Source: Anaerovibrio slackiae (lineage in GTDB: Bacteria; Bacillota; Negativicutes; Selenomonadales; Selenomonadaceae). Taken from it: a stretch of 64,000 nt of DNA. The position numbers and the translations under genes were made by a program. The notes beneath the pieces are model-generated. The model was not told the origin of the DNA and searched no databases. It worked only from the letters and a program-made list of their open reading frames with translations. Positions within the stretch are counted from its first letter, which is position 1; each line of letters opens with the position of its first letter. The stretch spans positions 1 through 64,000 of the forward strand of contig NZ_VUNR01000009.1 of assembly GCF_009695585.1 (NCBI RefSeq), in the 5' to 3' direction. Below are positions 15,699 to 24,022 of this stretch, one piece after another.

Positions 15699-17762
15699 AT
15701 GAGAATGTCACGGGTTAAGAGGCGGCGGCTGAATCTGCAGCGGCGGCGCGAGAGGATGCACTGCCGGAAGAAGGCGGCTGCGGCTCTTTTGACGGGGCTG
15801 GCTGCCGGTGCGCCCCTCCGGGCGGATGCGGTTACCCTCAATGTGCTGCAGGATATTTATGGCGATTTTGATTATATGGAGAATAATCTTGCCAATATCC
15901 GTGCCTTTGATTTGGCGAAGGAGTATGTGGGGGAGGCGGCGAAGAACGCGGCACTGTCCCAGAGCTATCTGGAGGAGGCGGAGGGCATCTGCCGGGAGGC
16001 TGCCGGGAACCTGCGCATGGCGGAGGAAAACAGGCAGCAGGCGGAGGAGCAGGTGCGCCTGACGGCAGAGGAGCTGCAGAAAACCCGGGCTGAGCGGATA
16101 AGGCTCACGGAGCAGGCGGTGGCCAGCCAGCAGGCGGTGGCAGACTACCTGCCGGTGTGGTATGAGGCCCGGGCGGAGCTGCAGCAGAGGCTGGATGTGC
16201 AGCAGGCGGCAGCCCTGGAGCGGCCTGCGGAGGCGGCTGCCGCGGAAGATGGCGGCTTGTCCCTCCGGGAGAGGCAGCGGGCTGAGTGGATTGAGGCGGC
16301 CTGGGAGGAAGCCGGTTTTGAGAACAGCCGCCTGCCGGAGCTGGAGATGCGCTTTGCTGCTTCGGCAGCGGCTGGCAGCACCGGCGATGGGGCTGATGGG
16401 CTCAGCGAGGCACAGGCTGCCATTGATGCCTACTGGGCGCGGATGGAGCAGCTGGAGGCGGAGGCTGATGCGGCCAGGGAGTATTTTGACAGCGTCAGCG
16501 AGCGGCTGGATGAGCTGAAGGAGCAGTGCCGGGAGGCGGAGGAAGCGGAGGCTGACTGCCGCAGGTATGTGCTGGAGCTGGAGAGGGAGCTGGCGAGAAA
16601 TAAGCAGGATGTGCTGGACTGCCAGCAGGATGTGGCTATCTGCCAGAATGAGCAGGCAGAGGCCAACAAGGCGTGCTTCCAGGCTCTCTTGGAGCGCAAT
16701 GACAGCTTTGAGGCAGTGATAGAGGCAAAGGCTTCCCTGCTGCACTTGGGGGATGGCTCCGGCGCCCAGAACAGGCTGGGGTACTACAGCTGGCAGGGGG
16801 CGGCAGCGGGCCATCAGCTGTATGATGCCTATTCCTGCTACTGGGCAGGCTATGGCAGGGAGCTGTCCATCAGCAATGCCTATGTGTATTCCCATACAGG
16901 GCTGGCTGATGGCGAGATGAGCGGCCTGACAGATACTACGGTCAGTGCCATGTATGCCAACAAGCATCCTGTGTATGATGTGCGCTACGGCCTGGATGTC
17001 AACCTGCCTACAGGGGAGAGCAGGATGCACGATAATGCAGTGGTGCCGGATTATCTGGCTCCCTATGGCAGCCTCGGGGAGGGGTGGAATTTTACGCCCA
17101 GGCTGGAGGTAGCAAGGCATGTGGATAAATACACGGCATGGACCTGGCGCAGTGCCTATGCCTTCAGGGGCAGCTATGCAAATTCCTGGGATGATCCTGC
17201 CTCGGTGGTGCATCCCGGCAGTATCTGGTCCAACGAGCTGGAATACCTGCATACGGATGAAGCCCGGCAGTACATGGTGAAGCTGCAATATACGAAAAAT
17301 AGCCGTTCCTCTATGACCGGGGCGGTGAACAATTACAGCTTTACCGAGGGGGACGGCATGGCAGGCAGGGGGTATTTCCGCAGCTGGTTTACGAAGCTGG
17401 ATTCCTGGGCTGTGTACAGTGCCTGGTCATATGACCGGGCGGCTGCCTACGATGATGCCGCCATGGGGGGCGCCGGTGTGCACCGCCTCTACTACGGGGG
17501 CGGCTGGTTCCACAGGTTTGATGACAGGCGGCAGCTGCGGCTTTTTGCCAACTGGCTGAGGGCGGAAGGGGCGGCCTATGATCCCCTGACGCGGCAGTCA
17601 TACAGCTCCGGCAGGCGGTTCTCTGTGTCCCTGGGCTATGACTGGCGCCTGGATGACAGGAACAGCCTGTCCCTTGATGTGGAAAGGGCTGTGATGCGCC
17701 AGCAGGGTGATGCCAATTATCGGGGCTGGGGCGTGATGATGAGCTATAACAGGAGTTTTTGA
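15699..17762 (+). CDS. coiled-coil outer-membrane beta-barrel protein of the pel cluster (PelB substitute?)
   Basis: A 687-residue exported protein. A very basic N-region (RVKRRRLNLQRRRERMHCRKK) precedes a hydrophobic stretch and an ADA cleavage site; ATG 15756 is an alternative start. Residues 50-345 are almost all helical, Ala/Glu/Gln/Arg-rich heptads with no TPR pattern, that is, a long periplasmic coiled coil. Residues 350-687 alternate aromatic and polar residues in amphipathic strands with Gly-rich turns and end in SYNRSF; a terminal Phe is the usual barrel-assembly signal. I do not recognise a named family. In P. aeruginosa the barrel PelB, with a TPR periplasmic domain, and the lipoprotein PelC export the polymer. 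Neither is visible here, and this gene sits between pelG and the PelA hydrolase, so I infer it is the export porin. Confidence 0.75.
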   Translation: MRMSRVKRRRLNLQRRRERMHCRKKAAAALLTGLAAGAPLRADAVTLNVLQDIYGDFDYMENNLANIRAFDLAKEYVGEAAKNAALSQSYLEEAEGICREAAGNLRMAEENRQQAEEQVRLTAEELQKTRAERIRLTEQAVASQQAVADYLPVWYEARAELQQRLDVQQAAALERPAEAAAAEDGGLSLRERQRAEWIEAAWEEAGFENSRLPELEMRFAASAAAGSTGDGADGLSEAQAAIDAYWARMEQLEAEADAAREYFDSVSERLDELKEQCREAEEAEADCRRYVLELERELARNKQDVLDCQQDVAICQNEQAEANKACFQALLERNDSFEAVIEAKASLLHLGDGSGAQNRLGYYSWQGAAAGHQLYDAYSCYWAGYGRELSISNAYVYSHTGLADGEMSGLTDTTVSAMYANKHPVYDVRYGLDVNLPTGESRMHDNAVVPDYLAPYGSLGEGWNFTPRLEVARHVDKYTAWTWRSAYAFRGSYANSWDDPASVVHPGSIWSNELEYLHTDEARQYMVKLQYTKNSRSSMTGAVNNYSFTEGDGMAGRGYFRSWFTKLDSWAVYSAWSYDRAAAYDDAAMGGAGVHRLYYGGGWFHRFDDRRQLRLFANWLRAEGAAYDPLTRQSYSSGRRFSVSLGYDWRLDDRNSLSLDVERAVMRQQGDANYRGWGVMMSYNRSF

Positions 17763-17765
17763 TTA

Positions 17766-17857
17766 AGTGGGAAATTGACAGGAATTTGACAGGAATTTGT
17801 GGCTGGAAGGGATTTTGTGGCTGGAAGGGAATCTAACAGGAGTTTTGGGATGGAAGG
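17766..17857 (+). repeat. short tandem duplications before the PelA hydrolase gene
   Basis: TTGACAGGAATTTGACAGGAAT (two copies of an 11-base unit, TTGACAGGAAT) is followed by two copies of TTGTGGCTGGAAGGGATTT-like units, and then by AACAGGAG and GGATGGAAGG. Several units carry ribosome-site-like GGAAGG; the last serves the downstream start. Confidence 0.7.
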
Positions 17858-17861
17858 TAGA

Positions 17862-18872
17862 ATGAAGATTGTTTTGCTGTGTGCCTGTGCGGCCATCCTG
17901 CTGGCGTGTATCAGCGTCTATGCCGCTGGCGGCAGGAAGGCGGCAGCCGGGGCGGATGAGTCTGTTGCCTATCGCCGGGAGATGGCGGGGCTGATTGGGA
18001 AAATCAAGGAGTATGGGGTGTCCGGGCGGGGCAGTGAGTTTTTTGTCATCGCCAACGGGGGCGCCGGGCTGATGGAGCCTAACGAGCTTTTGCCGGAGGC
18101 GGATTATGGCAGTCTGCTGCAGGGGCTGGATGGCGTGATGGCTGAGTCGGTGAATTTTGGCTGGGACATGGAAATGGACAAGGCTATGCCCCCGGAGGAA
18201 CAGGACAATTATCATAGGCTGCTGGACAATGCCCGCAGGGCAGGGGTGGTGCCCCTGGTGCTGGATTATGCCCGGGAGCCGGGGAACGTGCAGCGTGCCT
18301 ACCGGGAGGACAGGAGCCTGGGCTATCTGGGCTGGGTGTCCGGGCGCCGGGAGCTGGACAGGCTGCCTGAGGGGCTTCCCCACAGTGATAATGACCTGCC
18401 CTGCCCTGAGCTGAAAAAGGCGCGGAACTATCTGGTACTGCTGAATCCTGAGGCTTTTGCCTCCCGGGAGGCCTATGTGCAGGCCCTGGCTGCCAGCAAC
18501 TACGATTTGCTCATCGTGGATGCATACTACGGTGATAGCCCTTTGACAAGGCAGGAGGTGGCTCTCTTGCAGCACAAGCCATCAGGGGCAAGGCGGCTGG
18601 TGGCTGCCTACATGAGCGTGGGGGAGGCGGAGGAATACCGCCCTTACTGGCAGGAGGATTGGAAGGAAAATCCGCCTGCCTGGCTGTGGGAGCGCAATGA
18701 GGACTGGGAGGGAAACTTCCGGGTGCGCTACTGGCAGAAGGATTGGCAGGACATGCTGATGGGAGGTCCTGACAGCTATCTGGACATTATTCTGGCTGGT
18801 GGTTTTGACGGGGTGTTTCTGGATGTGGTGGATGTGTTTTATAGCTTTGAAAGCTTGTCAAATGGCGAATAA
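17862..18872 (+). CDS. PelA hydrolase half: endo-alpha-1,4-polygalactosaminidase-like lipoprotein
   Basis: A 336-residue exported glycosidase of the TM1410/GH114-GH166 fold. The start ATG 17862 follows GGAAGG at 17852-17857. The N terminus is a signal peptide with a lipobox LLAC at residues 13-16, so it may be lipid-anchored. The barrel-type features include VVPLVLDYAREPG, LLIVDAYYGD, AAYMSVGEAEEYRPYW and the C-terminal GVFLDVVDVFYSFE, with the acidic residues expected of the active site. In P. aeruginosa this domain is the N-terminal part of PelA, cuts alpha-1,4 GalN/GalNAc chains and controls polymer length and release. Here it is detached from the deacetylase and placed last in the cluster. 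It ends about 40 residues shorter than I would expect, without obvious damage. Confidence 0.82.
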   Translation: MKIVLLCACAAILLACISVYAAGGRKAAAGADESVAYRREMAGLIGKIKEYGVSGRGSEFFVIANGGAGLMEPNELLPEADYGSLLQGLDGVMAESVNFGWDMEMDKAMPPEEQDNYHRLLDNARRAGVVPLVLDYAREPGNVQRAYREDRSLGYLGWVSGRRELDRLPEGLPHSDNDLPCPELKKARNYLVLLNPEAFASREAYVQALAASNYDLLIVDAYYGDSPLTRQEVALLQHKPSGARRLVAAYMSVGEAEEYRPYWQEDWKENPPAWLWERNEDWEGNFRVRYWQKDWQDMLMGGPDSYLDIILAGGFDGVFLDVVDVFYSFESLSNGE

Positions 18873-18917
18873 ATTGTTAGAATATGGGTTAGAGAATTTT
18901 TGAGATTTCAGGCCGCT

Positions 18918-18946
18918 GCCATGGCTGGGAATTTTTCAGCCGTGGC
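18918..18946 (+). other. hairpin after the pel cluster
   Basis: GCCATGGCTG pairs with CAGCCGTGGC (ten pairs, one G-U) around a nine-base loop. No T run follows, so it is not a classic terminator; it may protect the 3' end of the pel message. Confidence 0.4.
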
Positions 18947-18998
18947 GCAGGTGATTGTTCGGGGATTATTTTGGGGTTGTTTTGCGGAGGTGTTTGAT

Positions 18999-19346
18999 AT
19001 GTCAGCGTTGACTGATAAGCTGGCTGCTTATGGCTGCAATATAGATGAGGCAATGGGAAGGTTTTTGAACAATGAGGCTTTTTATGCCAAGTGCTATGGA
19101 AAGTTCGTGGCTGACAAGAGCTTTGCCAGGCTGGGGGAGGCATTGCAGGCAGGTGATGTGAAGGGTGCCTTTGAGGCTGCCCATGACCTGAAGGGCATCA
19201 GTGCCAATATGGGCATTACCCCTGTCTATGAGCTGATTGTGGGCATGGTGGAGGTGCTGCGTGCCGGGAGGATGCCTGAGGATGCCATGGAGACATATCA
19301 GAGGCTGATGGAGATGCACGCTGACCTGGAATCTTTTGCAGGGTAA
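18999..19346 (+). CDS. stand-alone HPt phosphotransfer protein
   Basis: A 115-residue all-helical protein with the histidine phosphotransfer signature: AAHDLKGISANMG, where the His in HDLKG is the phospho-acceptor and the Gly/Ala-rich helix follows. Start ATG 18999 with GGAGG at 18986-18990; the longer in-frame reading from 18900 is rejected because it has no ribosome site. HPt proteins relay phosphate between hybrid histidine kinases and response regulators. No kinase or regulator lies nearby, so it is an orphan here. Its position right after the Pel cluster and before a tRNA cluster suggests, but does not prove, a link to Pel control. Confidence 0.85.
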   Translation: MSALTDKLAAYGCNIDEAMGRFLNNEAFYAKCYGKFVADKSFARLGEALQAGDVKGAFEAAHDLKGISANMGITPVYELIVGMVEVLRAGRMPEDAMETYQRLMEMHADLESFAG

Positions 19347-19461
19347 AAATTTTTGGTGGCAGTATTGAAAAATGCTTGCATTTGTTTTTGAGTGCTGGTA
19401 TAATTACAAATGTTGTGCAGGAAAGAGCTGAGACGGGCTTTTGAAAAAGATGAAAAAATTC

Positions 19462-19490
19462 TTGACAAGAGTTGTGAAATGTGGCATAAT
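19462..19490 (+). promoter_or_regulatory. promoter of the tRNA cluster
   Basis: TTGACA at 19462-19467, 17-base spacer, CATAAT at 19485-19490, about 14 bases before the first tRNA. Confidence 0.8.
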
Positions 19491-19504
19491 ATTTCTTGCG
19501 TTGT

Positions 19505-19581
19505 CGGGGCGTAGCTCAGTTTGGTAGAGCACCTGGCTTGGGACCAGGGGGTCGTAGGTTCGAATCCTGTCGCTCCGACCA
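19505..19581 (+). tRNA. tRNA-Pro (UGG)
   Basis: A 77-base cloverleaf with encoded CCA. Acceptor CGGGGCG pairs with CGCTCCG, the anticodon loop is CTTGGGA with anticodon TGG, and the T-loop is GTTCGAATC. It is identical to the copy at 19703-19779. Confidence 0.97.
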
Positions 19582-19588
19582 TTTTTAC

Positions 19589-19665
<77 letters not shown>

Positions 19666-19702
19666 GTTTGTGATTTTGATAAATTTTATATAGATTCAGT
19701 AT

Positions 19703-19779
19703 CGGGGCGTAGCTCAGTTTGGTAGAGCACCTGGCTTGGGACCAGGGGGTCGTAGGTTCGAATCCTGTCGCTCCGACCA
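19703..19779 (+). tRNA. tRNA-Pro (UGG), second copy
   Basis: Base-for-base identical to the tRNA-Pro at 19505-19581. It has no promoter of its own and is probably processed from the same transcript. Confidence 0.97.
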
Positions 19780-19793
19780 GTTTGCAAGGCAGA

Positions 19794-19821
19794 GGCTTCT
19801 CAGTGATGAGAGGCCTTTTTT
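19794..19821 (+). terminator. terminator of the tRNA cluster
   Basis: GGCTTCTCA pairs with TGAGAGGCC around a four-base loop, followed by six T. Confidence 0.85.
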
Positions 19822-20154
19822 GCGTTTTCATTTTTGCTCAGCCAGGATGGTGGGGGGATTTTTTTTAGCTTGGTGCGCGGTCAGGCTGTCCTGATTATTT
19901 GTTGTACATTTTTTCGCGGCAAAATGGAAGGAAGTGCGAAAAAAGCCGGAATTTTTTTCTGGGGAAGCCGGGCAGGGTAAATGAATTTTGCTGATGGCCA
20001 GATAAGGTAATTACTTTTAGTTATCAAAAAATGTTGGACAAATAAATTTTACATATCAAACCCTAAAATGTATTTATGGAAGGTATATTGTTCCAACGGT
20101 GAAAAACAGTTTAAGTTATTTCTAAAAACGATAAAACAAGATGAAAACCTTTAC

Positions 20155-20183
20155 TTGACTGAATTTATTTATAGTGGTATTCT
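20155..20183 (+). promoter_or_regulatory. candidate promoter of the propionate operon
   Basis: The 510-base gap 19822-20333 has no gene. It holds TTGACT at 20155-20160, a 17-base spacer and TATTCT at 20178-20183 with an extended TG. The leader after it contains CGATAAC (20239-20245) able to pair with GTTATCG (20274-20280). The rest is AT-rich, with no recognised element. Confidence 0.5.
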
Positions 20184-20333
20184 TTTAATAAGGCTAAATA
20201 TGTACTATGAATTTCACAATAACTATTTTATAAAGTGGCGATAACTTTAGGTTATGAACTGAGCTGGCTAAGGGTTATCGGGGTGAAGTTCATGGAAAAA
20301 TTCTAGGTAATATAAACAGGGGAGGATTTATTG

Positions 20334-21839
20334 ATGATTGATATTCTCAATCGCGTACGCAACAAGGAATTACAGGCGAAGATCGTTACTGCTGAGGAAG
20401 CAGCAGCTTTCATCAAGCCGGGCATGAATGTTGGTACCAGTGGTTTTACTCCATCCGGTTATCCGAAGGCTGTGCCTCTGGCATTGGCAGCCCGCATGGA
20501 AAAGGAGCACTTCCAGATTAACCTCTGGACCGGCGCTTCTACCGGTGATGAGGAAGATGGTGCTTTGGCAAGAGCAAACGGCATCAAGTTCCGTATGCCA
20601 TACCAGACCAACAAGGATATGAGAAATGCAATCAACAGCGGCAAGATTGACTACTGCGATTTGCATCTGTCCGAGTCTGCTCAGTTGGCTCGCTACGGAT
20701 ACATGGGCGGCAAGATCGATGTGGCTATCGTTGAGGCTTGCGCTATCACCGAGGAAGGCAATATTATCCCGACTACTTCCATGGGCAATACTGCTTCTTA
20801 TGTGCAGACTGCTGACGTGGTTATCGTGGAGGTAAATACCAGCCAGCCGCTGGAGCTGGAGGGCATGCACGACGTATATGTTCCTCTGGATCCGCCAAAC
20901 CGCCTGCCAATCCCGGTTGTAAAGCCGAATGACAGGATTGGTACTCCTTATATCCCATGCACTCCGGACAAGATCAAGTTTATCGTGCCTTGCGATATTC
21001 CTGACCGGGTTCGTCCGCTGGGCGAGATTGATGAGAACTCCAGGAAGATGTCCCAGAACTTCATCCATCTGCTCCATGATGAGGTGAAGGCTGGCCGCAT
21101 GCCGAAGAACCTGCTGCCTCTCCAGTCCGGCGTAGGCGCTGTGGCTAACGCTGTTATCAGCGGTTTCGTTGAGTCTGACCTGAAGGATCTGTCCGTGTAC
21201 ACCGAGGTTATCCAGGACGGCATGTTTGACCTGATTGATGCAGGCAAGCTGAACTTTGCCTCCGGTACTTCCCTCAGCCCGTCTCCGGAAGGCCTGAAGC
21301 GTTTCTATGACAATATCAAGGAGTACAGGAAGCACATCGTGCTCCGCCCTCAGGAGGTTGCCAACAGCCCTGAGGTGGCACGCCGCATCGGCGTTATTGC
21401 CATGAATACCGCCATCGAGTGCGATATTTACGGCAACGTAAACTCTACCCATATCATGGGTACCAAGATGATGAATGGTATCGGCGGTTCCGGCGACTTC
21501 GCCCGCAACGCATACCTGACCGTATTCTTTACAGTTTCAACTGCAAAGGGTGGCGCTATTTCCTCCATCGTGCCTATGTGCTCTCATATTGACCACACCG
21601 AGCATGATGTGGATATTATTGTTACCGAGCAGGGCCTGGCAGACCTCCGCGGCCTGTCCCCTCGCCAGAGAGCAAAGGTTATCATTGAGAACTGCGCACA
21701 TCCTGATTATAAGCCAATGCTGATGGATTATTATGAGAGGGCTCTGGCAGCAACCAAGAGCGCTCATACTCCTCACATCCTTGAGGAGGCACTCTCCTGG
21801 CATGAGAGATTCCAGGCAACCGGCACCATGAAGAAGTAA
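20334..21839 (+). CDS. acetyl-CoA hydrolase/transferase family CoA transferase (propionyl-CoA:succinate type)
   Basis: A 501-residue cytoplasmic class I CoA transferase of the Cat1/ScpC family. ATG 20334 follows GGGGAGG at 20319-20325. The N-terminal half has the GxGxP-like region (GTSGFTPSGYPKAVPLAL); the catalytic glutamate should be the E in SVYTEVIQDGMFDL, and GGSGDFARNAYL with a C-terminal TEQGLADLRGLSPRQRA is typical. The enzyme passes CoA between succinate/acetate and propionyl-CoA. As the first gene before mutase, MeaB, epimerase and decarboxylase, the likely reaction is propionyl-CoA plus succinate to propionate plus succinyl-CoA, closing the cycle as E. coli ScpC does beside its mutase. 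Exact acid specificity cannot be read from sequence. Confidence 0.9.
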   Translation: MIDILNRVRNKELQAKIVTAEEAAAFIKPGMNVGTSGFTPSGYPKAVPLALAARMEKEHFQINLWTGASTGDEEDGALARANGIKFRMPYQTNKDMRNAINSGKIDYCDLHLSESAQLARYGYMGGKIDVAIVEACAITEEGNIIPTTSMGNTASYVQTADVVIVEVNTSQPLELEGMHDVYVPLDPPNRLPIPVVKPNDRIGTPYIPCTPDKIKFIVPCDIPDRVRPLGEIDENSRKMSQNFIHLLHDEVKAGRMPKNLLPLQSGVGAVANAVISGFVESDLKDLSVYTEVIQDGMFDLIDAGKLNFASGTSLSPSPEGLKRFYDNIKEYRKHIVLRPQEVANSPEVARRIGVIAMNTAIECDIYGNVNSTHIMGTKMMNGIGGSGDFARNAYLTVFFTVSTAKGGAISSIVPMCSHIDHTEHDVDIIVTEQGLADLRGLSPRQRAKVIIENCAHPDYKPMLMDYYERALAATKSAHTPHILEEALSWHERFQATGTMKK

Positions 21840-21857
21840 TAGGGGGTTTTTTGAATT

Positions 21858-23504
21858 ATGAGCAATGAGAAAATTCAGGCTGGATTAGATAAGTACAATG
21901 CCAGCGTAGAAAAGGCAATTTCCCGCTTCCCGGAGCGTCCAAACCTGCCGGAGCAGCGTCTGTACACTCCATTGGACATCAAGGATACCGACTATGCTGA
22001 TGAAATCGGCTATCCTGGCATGTATCCTTATACCCGCGGCGTGCAGCCTACCATGTATCGTGGCCGTTTCTGGACCATGCGCATGTATGCAGGCTTCTCC
22101 ACTGCTGCTGAGTCCAACAAGCGTTATCGTTACCTGATTGAGTCCGGCGCTACCGGCCTCTCCTGCGCATTTGACCTGCCAACCCAGATTGGTTATGACT
22201 CTGATGATCCTATCTCTGAGGGCGAGGTTGGCAAGGTAGGCGTTGCTATCGACTCCCTGGCTGATATGGAAATCCTCTTTGACCAGATTGACCTGGGCAA
22301 GGTTTCCACCTCCATGACCATCAATGCTCCGGCTTCCGTACTGCTGGCTATGTACATTGCAGTAGCTGAGAAGCAGGGCGTGCCTGCAGACCAGCTGAAG
22401 GGTACTATTCAGAACGATATTCTGAAGGAGTATGCTGCACGTGGTACTTATATCTTCCCTCCACGTCCTTCCATGCGTCTGATTACCAACATCTTTGAGT
22501 ATTGCTCCAAGAATGTACCGAAGTGGAATACTATTTCCATCTCCGGCTACCATATCCGTGAGGCTGGTTCCACTGCTTCCCAGGAAATCGCATTTACCAT
22601 TGCTGATGGTATTGCATACTGCGAGGCTGCTATCAAGGCCGGCCTGCACATCGATGATTTTGCCGGCCGTCTGTCCTTCTTCTGGAACGCTCACAACAAC
22701 GTTCTGGAGGAGGTTGCCAAGTTCCGTGCTTCCCGCCGCGTATGGGCAAAGGTTATGAAGGAGCGTTTCCACGCTGAGAAGCCAAAGTCCATGATGCTGC
22801 GCGTTCACACCCAGACTGCTGGCTCCATGCTGACTGCTCAGCAGCCTAACAACAACATCATCCGTGTTGCTCTCCAGACTGCTGCTGCTGTTATGGGCGG
22901 TACCCAGTCCCTCCACACCAACTCCCGTGATGAGGCATTGGCCCTGCCAACTGAGGAATCCGTAATGATCGCTCTGCGTACTCAGCAGATCGTGGCTTAC
23001 GAGTCCGGCCTGGCTGATGTAATCGATCCTCTGGCTGGCTCCTACTATGTAGAGGCCCTCACCAACAAGATTGAGAAAGAGGCCTGGGAGTACATCAACA
23101 AGATTGATGAAATCGGCGGTGCTGTTGCTGCTATCGAGAAGGGCTACATCCAGAAGGAAATCCAGGATTCTGCTTATAAGTGGCAGATGGATGTTGAGTC
23201 CGGTGCAAAGACCATCGTTGGTGTTAATAAGTTCCAGATTGAGGAAGAGCCTCCTAAGGGCCTCCTGAAGGTTGATGCTTCCGTTGGCGTTGCTCAGTGC
23301 GAGCGTCTGGCTGCTATGAAGGCTAAGCGTGACAATGAGGCTGTAAAGGCTGCATTGGCTGACCTGAAGGCTGCTTGCCAGGATGAGAATGAGAACCTCA
23401 TGCCGCACATTCTGAATGCTGTACGCACCTATGCTACTCTCGGTGAGATCTGCGGCGTAATGCGTGAAGTATTCGGTGAGTATGAAGCTCATGTAAATCT
23501 GTAA
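21858..23504 (+). CDS. methylmalonyl-CoA mutase, catalytic (large) subunit
   Basis: A 548-residue TIM-barrel subunit of the B12-dependent mutase that converts succinyl-CoA to (R)-methylmalonyl-CoA. Typical blocks are [20 protein letters not shown] near residues 56-75 (substrate-binding Tyr/Arg), [30 protein letters not shown], and [19 protein letters not shown]. The C-terminal cobalamin-binding domain of the single-chain enzyme is absent and is encoded by the next gene, as in archaea and several Firmicutes. The 18-base gap to the CoA transferase and the 20-base gap to the B12 subunit, both with GG-rich ribosome sites, show one operon. Codon use is strongly biased, which suggests high expression. 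Confidence 0.95.
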   Translation: MSNEKIQAGLDKYNASVEKAISRFPERPNLPEQRLYTPLDIKDTDYADEIGYPGMYPYTRGVQPTMYRGRFWTMRMYAGFSTAAESNKRYRYLIESGATGLSCAFDLPTQIGYDSDDPISEGEVGKVGVAIDSLADMEILFDQIDLGKVSTSMTINAPASVLLAMYIAVAEKQGVPADQLKGTIQNDILKEYAARGTYIFPPRPSMRLITNIFEYCSKNVPKWNTISISGYHIREAGSTASQEIAFTIADGIAYCEAAIKAGLHIDDFAGRLSFFWNAHNNVLEEVAKFRASRRVWAKVMKERFHAEKPKSMMLRVHTQTAGSMLTAQQPNNNIIRVALQTAAAVMGGTQSLHTNSRDEALALPTEESVMIALRTQQIVAYESGLADVIDPLAGSYYVEALTNKIEKEAWEYINKIDEIGGAVAAIEKGYIQKEIQDSAYKWQMDVESGAKTIVGVNKFQIEEEPPKGLLKVDASVGVAQCERLAAMKAKRDNEAVKAALADLKAACQDENENLMPHILNAVRTYATLGEICGVMREVFGEYEAHVNL

Positions 23505-23524
23505 TATTGTGGAGGTAAAGTAGA

Positions 23525-23917
23525 ATGGAAAAGCGCGTTAGAGTATTAGTAGCAAAGCCGGGTCTTGATGGTCATGACCGCGGTGCCAAGGTTGTTGCCC
23601 GTGCACTGCGTGATGCAGGCTTTGAGGTTATTTATACCGGTCTCCGCCAGACTCCTGAGCAGATTGCTGAGGCAGCCCTGCAGGAGGACGTAAATGTTAT
23701 TGCAATGTCTATCCTCTCCGGTGCTCATCCGCACCTGTTCCCTAAGGTTGTGAACCTGGTTCGCGAGAAGGGCATGGATGACGTGCTGATCATCGGCGGC
23801 GGCGTTATTCCTGAGACCGATATTCCGGCTCTGAAGGAAGCAGGCGTTGCAGAGGTATTCACTCCTGGTACCCCGACCAGTGCTATTGTTGATTTCATCA
23901 AGGCTAACGTAAAGTAA
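23525..23917 (+). CDS. methylmalonyl-CoA mutase, cobalamin-binding subunit
   Basis: A 130-residue protein that is only the B12-binding Rossmann domain. The base-off/His-on motif DxHxxG is present as DGHDRG at about residues 16-21, followed by the SILSGAH and GGGVIPETD segments that line the nucleotide tail. It pairs with the upstream 548-residue subunit to make the heteromeric mutase. ATG 23525 follows GGAGG. A 105-base gap to meaB contains a stem with a T-rich loop at 23955-23987. Confidence 0.95.
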   Translation: MEKRVRVLVAKPGLDGHDRGAKVVARALRDAGFEVIYTGLRQTPEQIAEAALQEDVNVIAMSILSGAHPHLFPKVVNLVREKGMDDVLIIGGGVIPETDIPALKEAGVAEVFTPGTPTSAIVDFIKANVK

Positions 23918-23954
23918 GTCCTTGATAGTGTCGGATAGATAATTTGGCGTTTGA

Positions 23955-23987
23955 GGCTGCGGCTCCTTTTTTTGGGGGGCTGCAGCC
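23955..23987 (+). other. hairpin with T-rich loop between the mutase and meaB genes
   Basis: GGCTGCGGCTCC pairs with GGGGGGCTGCAGCC across a loop of seven T. Because the T run is in the loop, not after the stem, it is not a terminator. It could trim or stabilise the operon message. Confidence 0.4.
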
Positions 23988-24022
23988 GAGGATGCCGGTG
24001 TGCAGGTTATTGGTGGTGCAAA

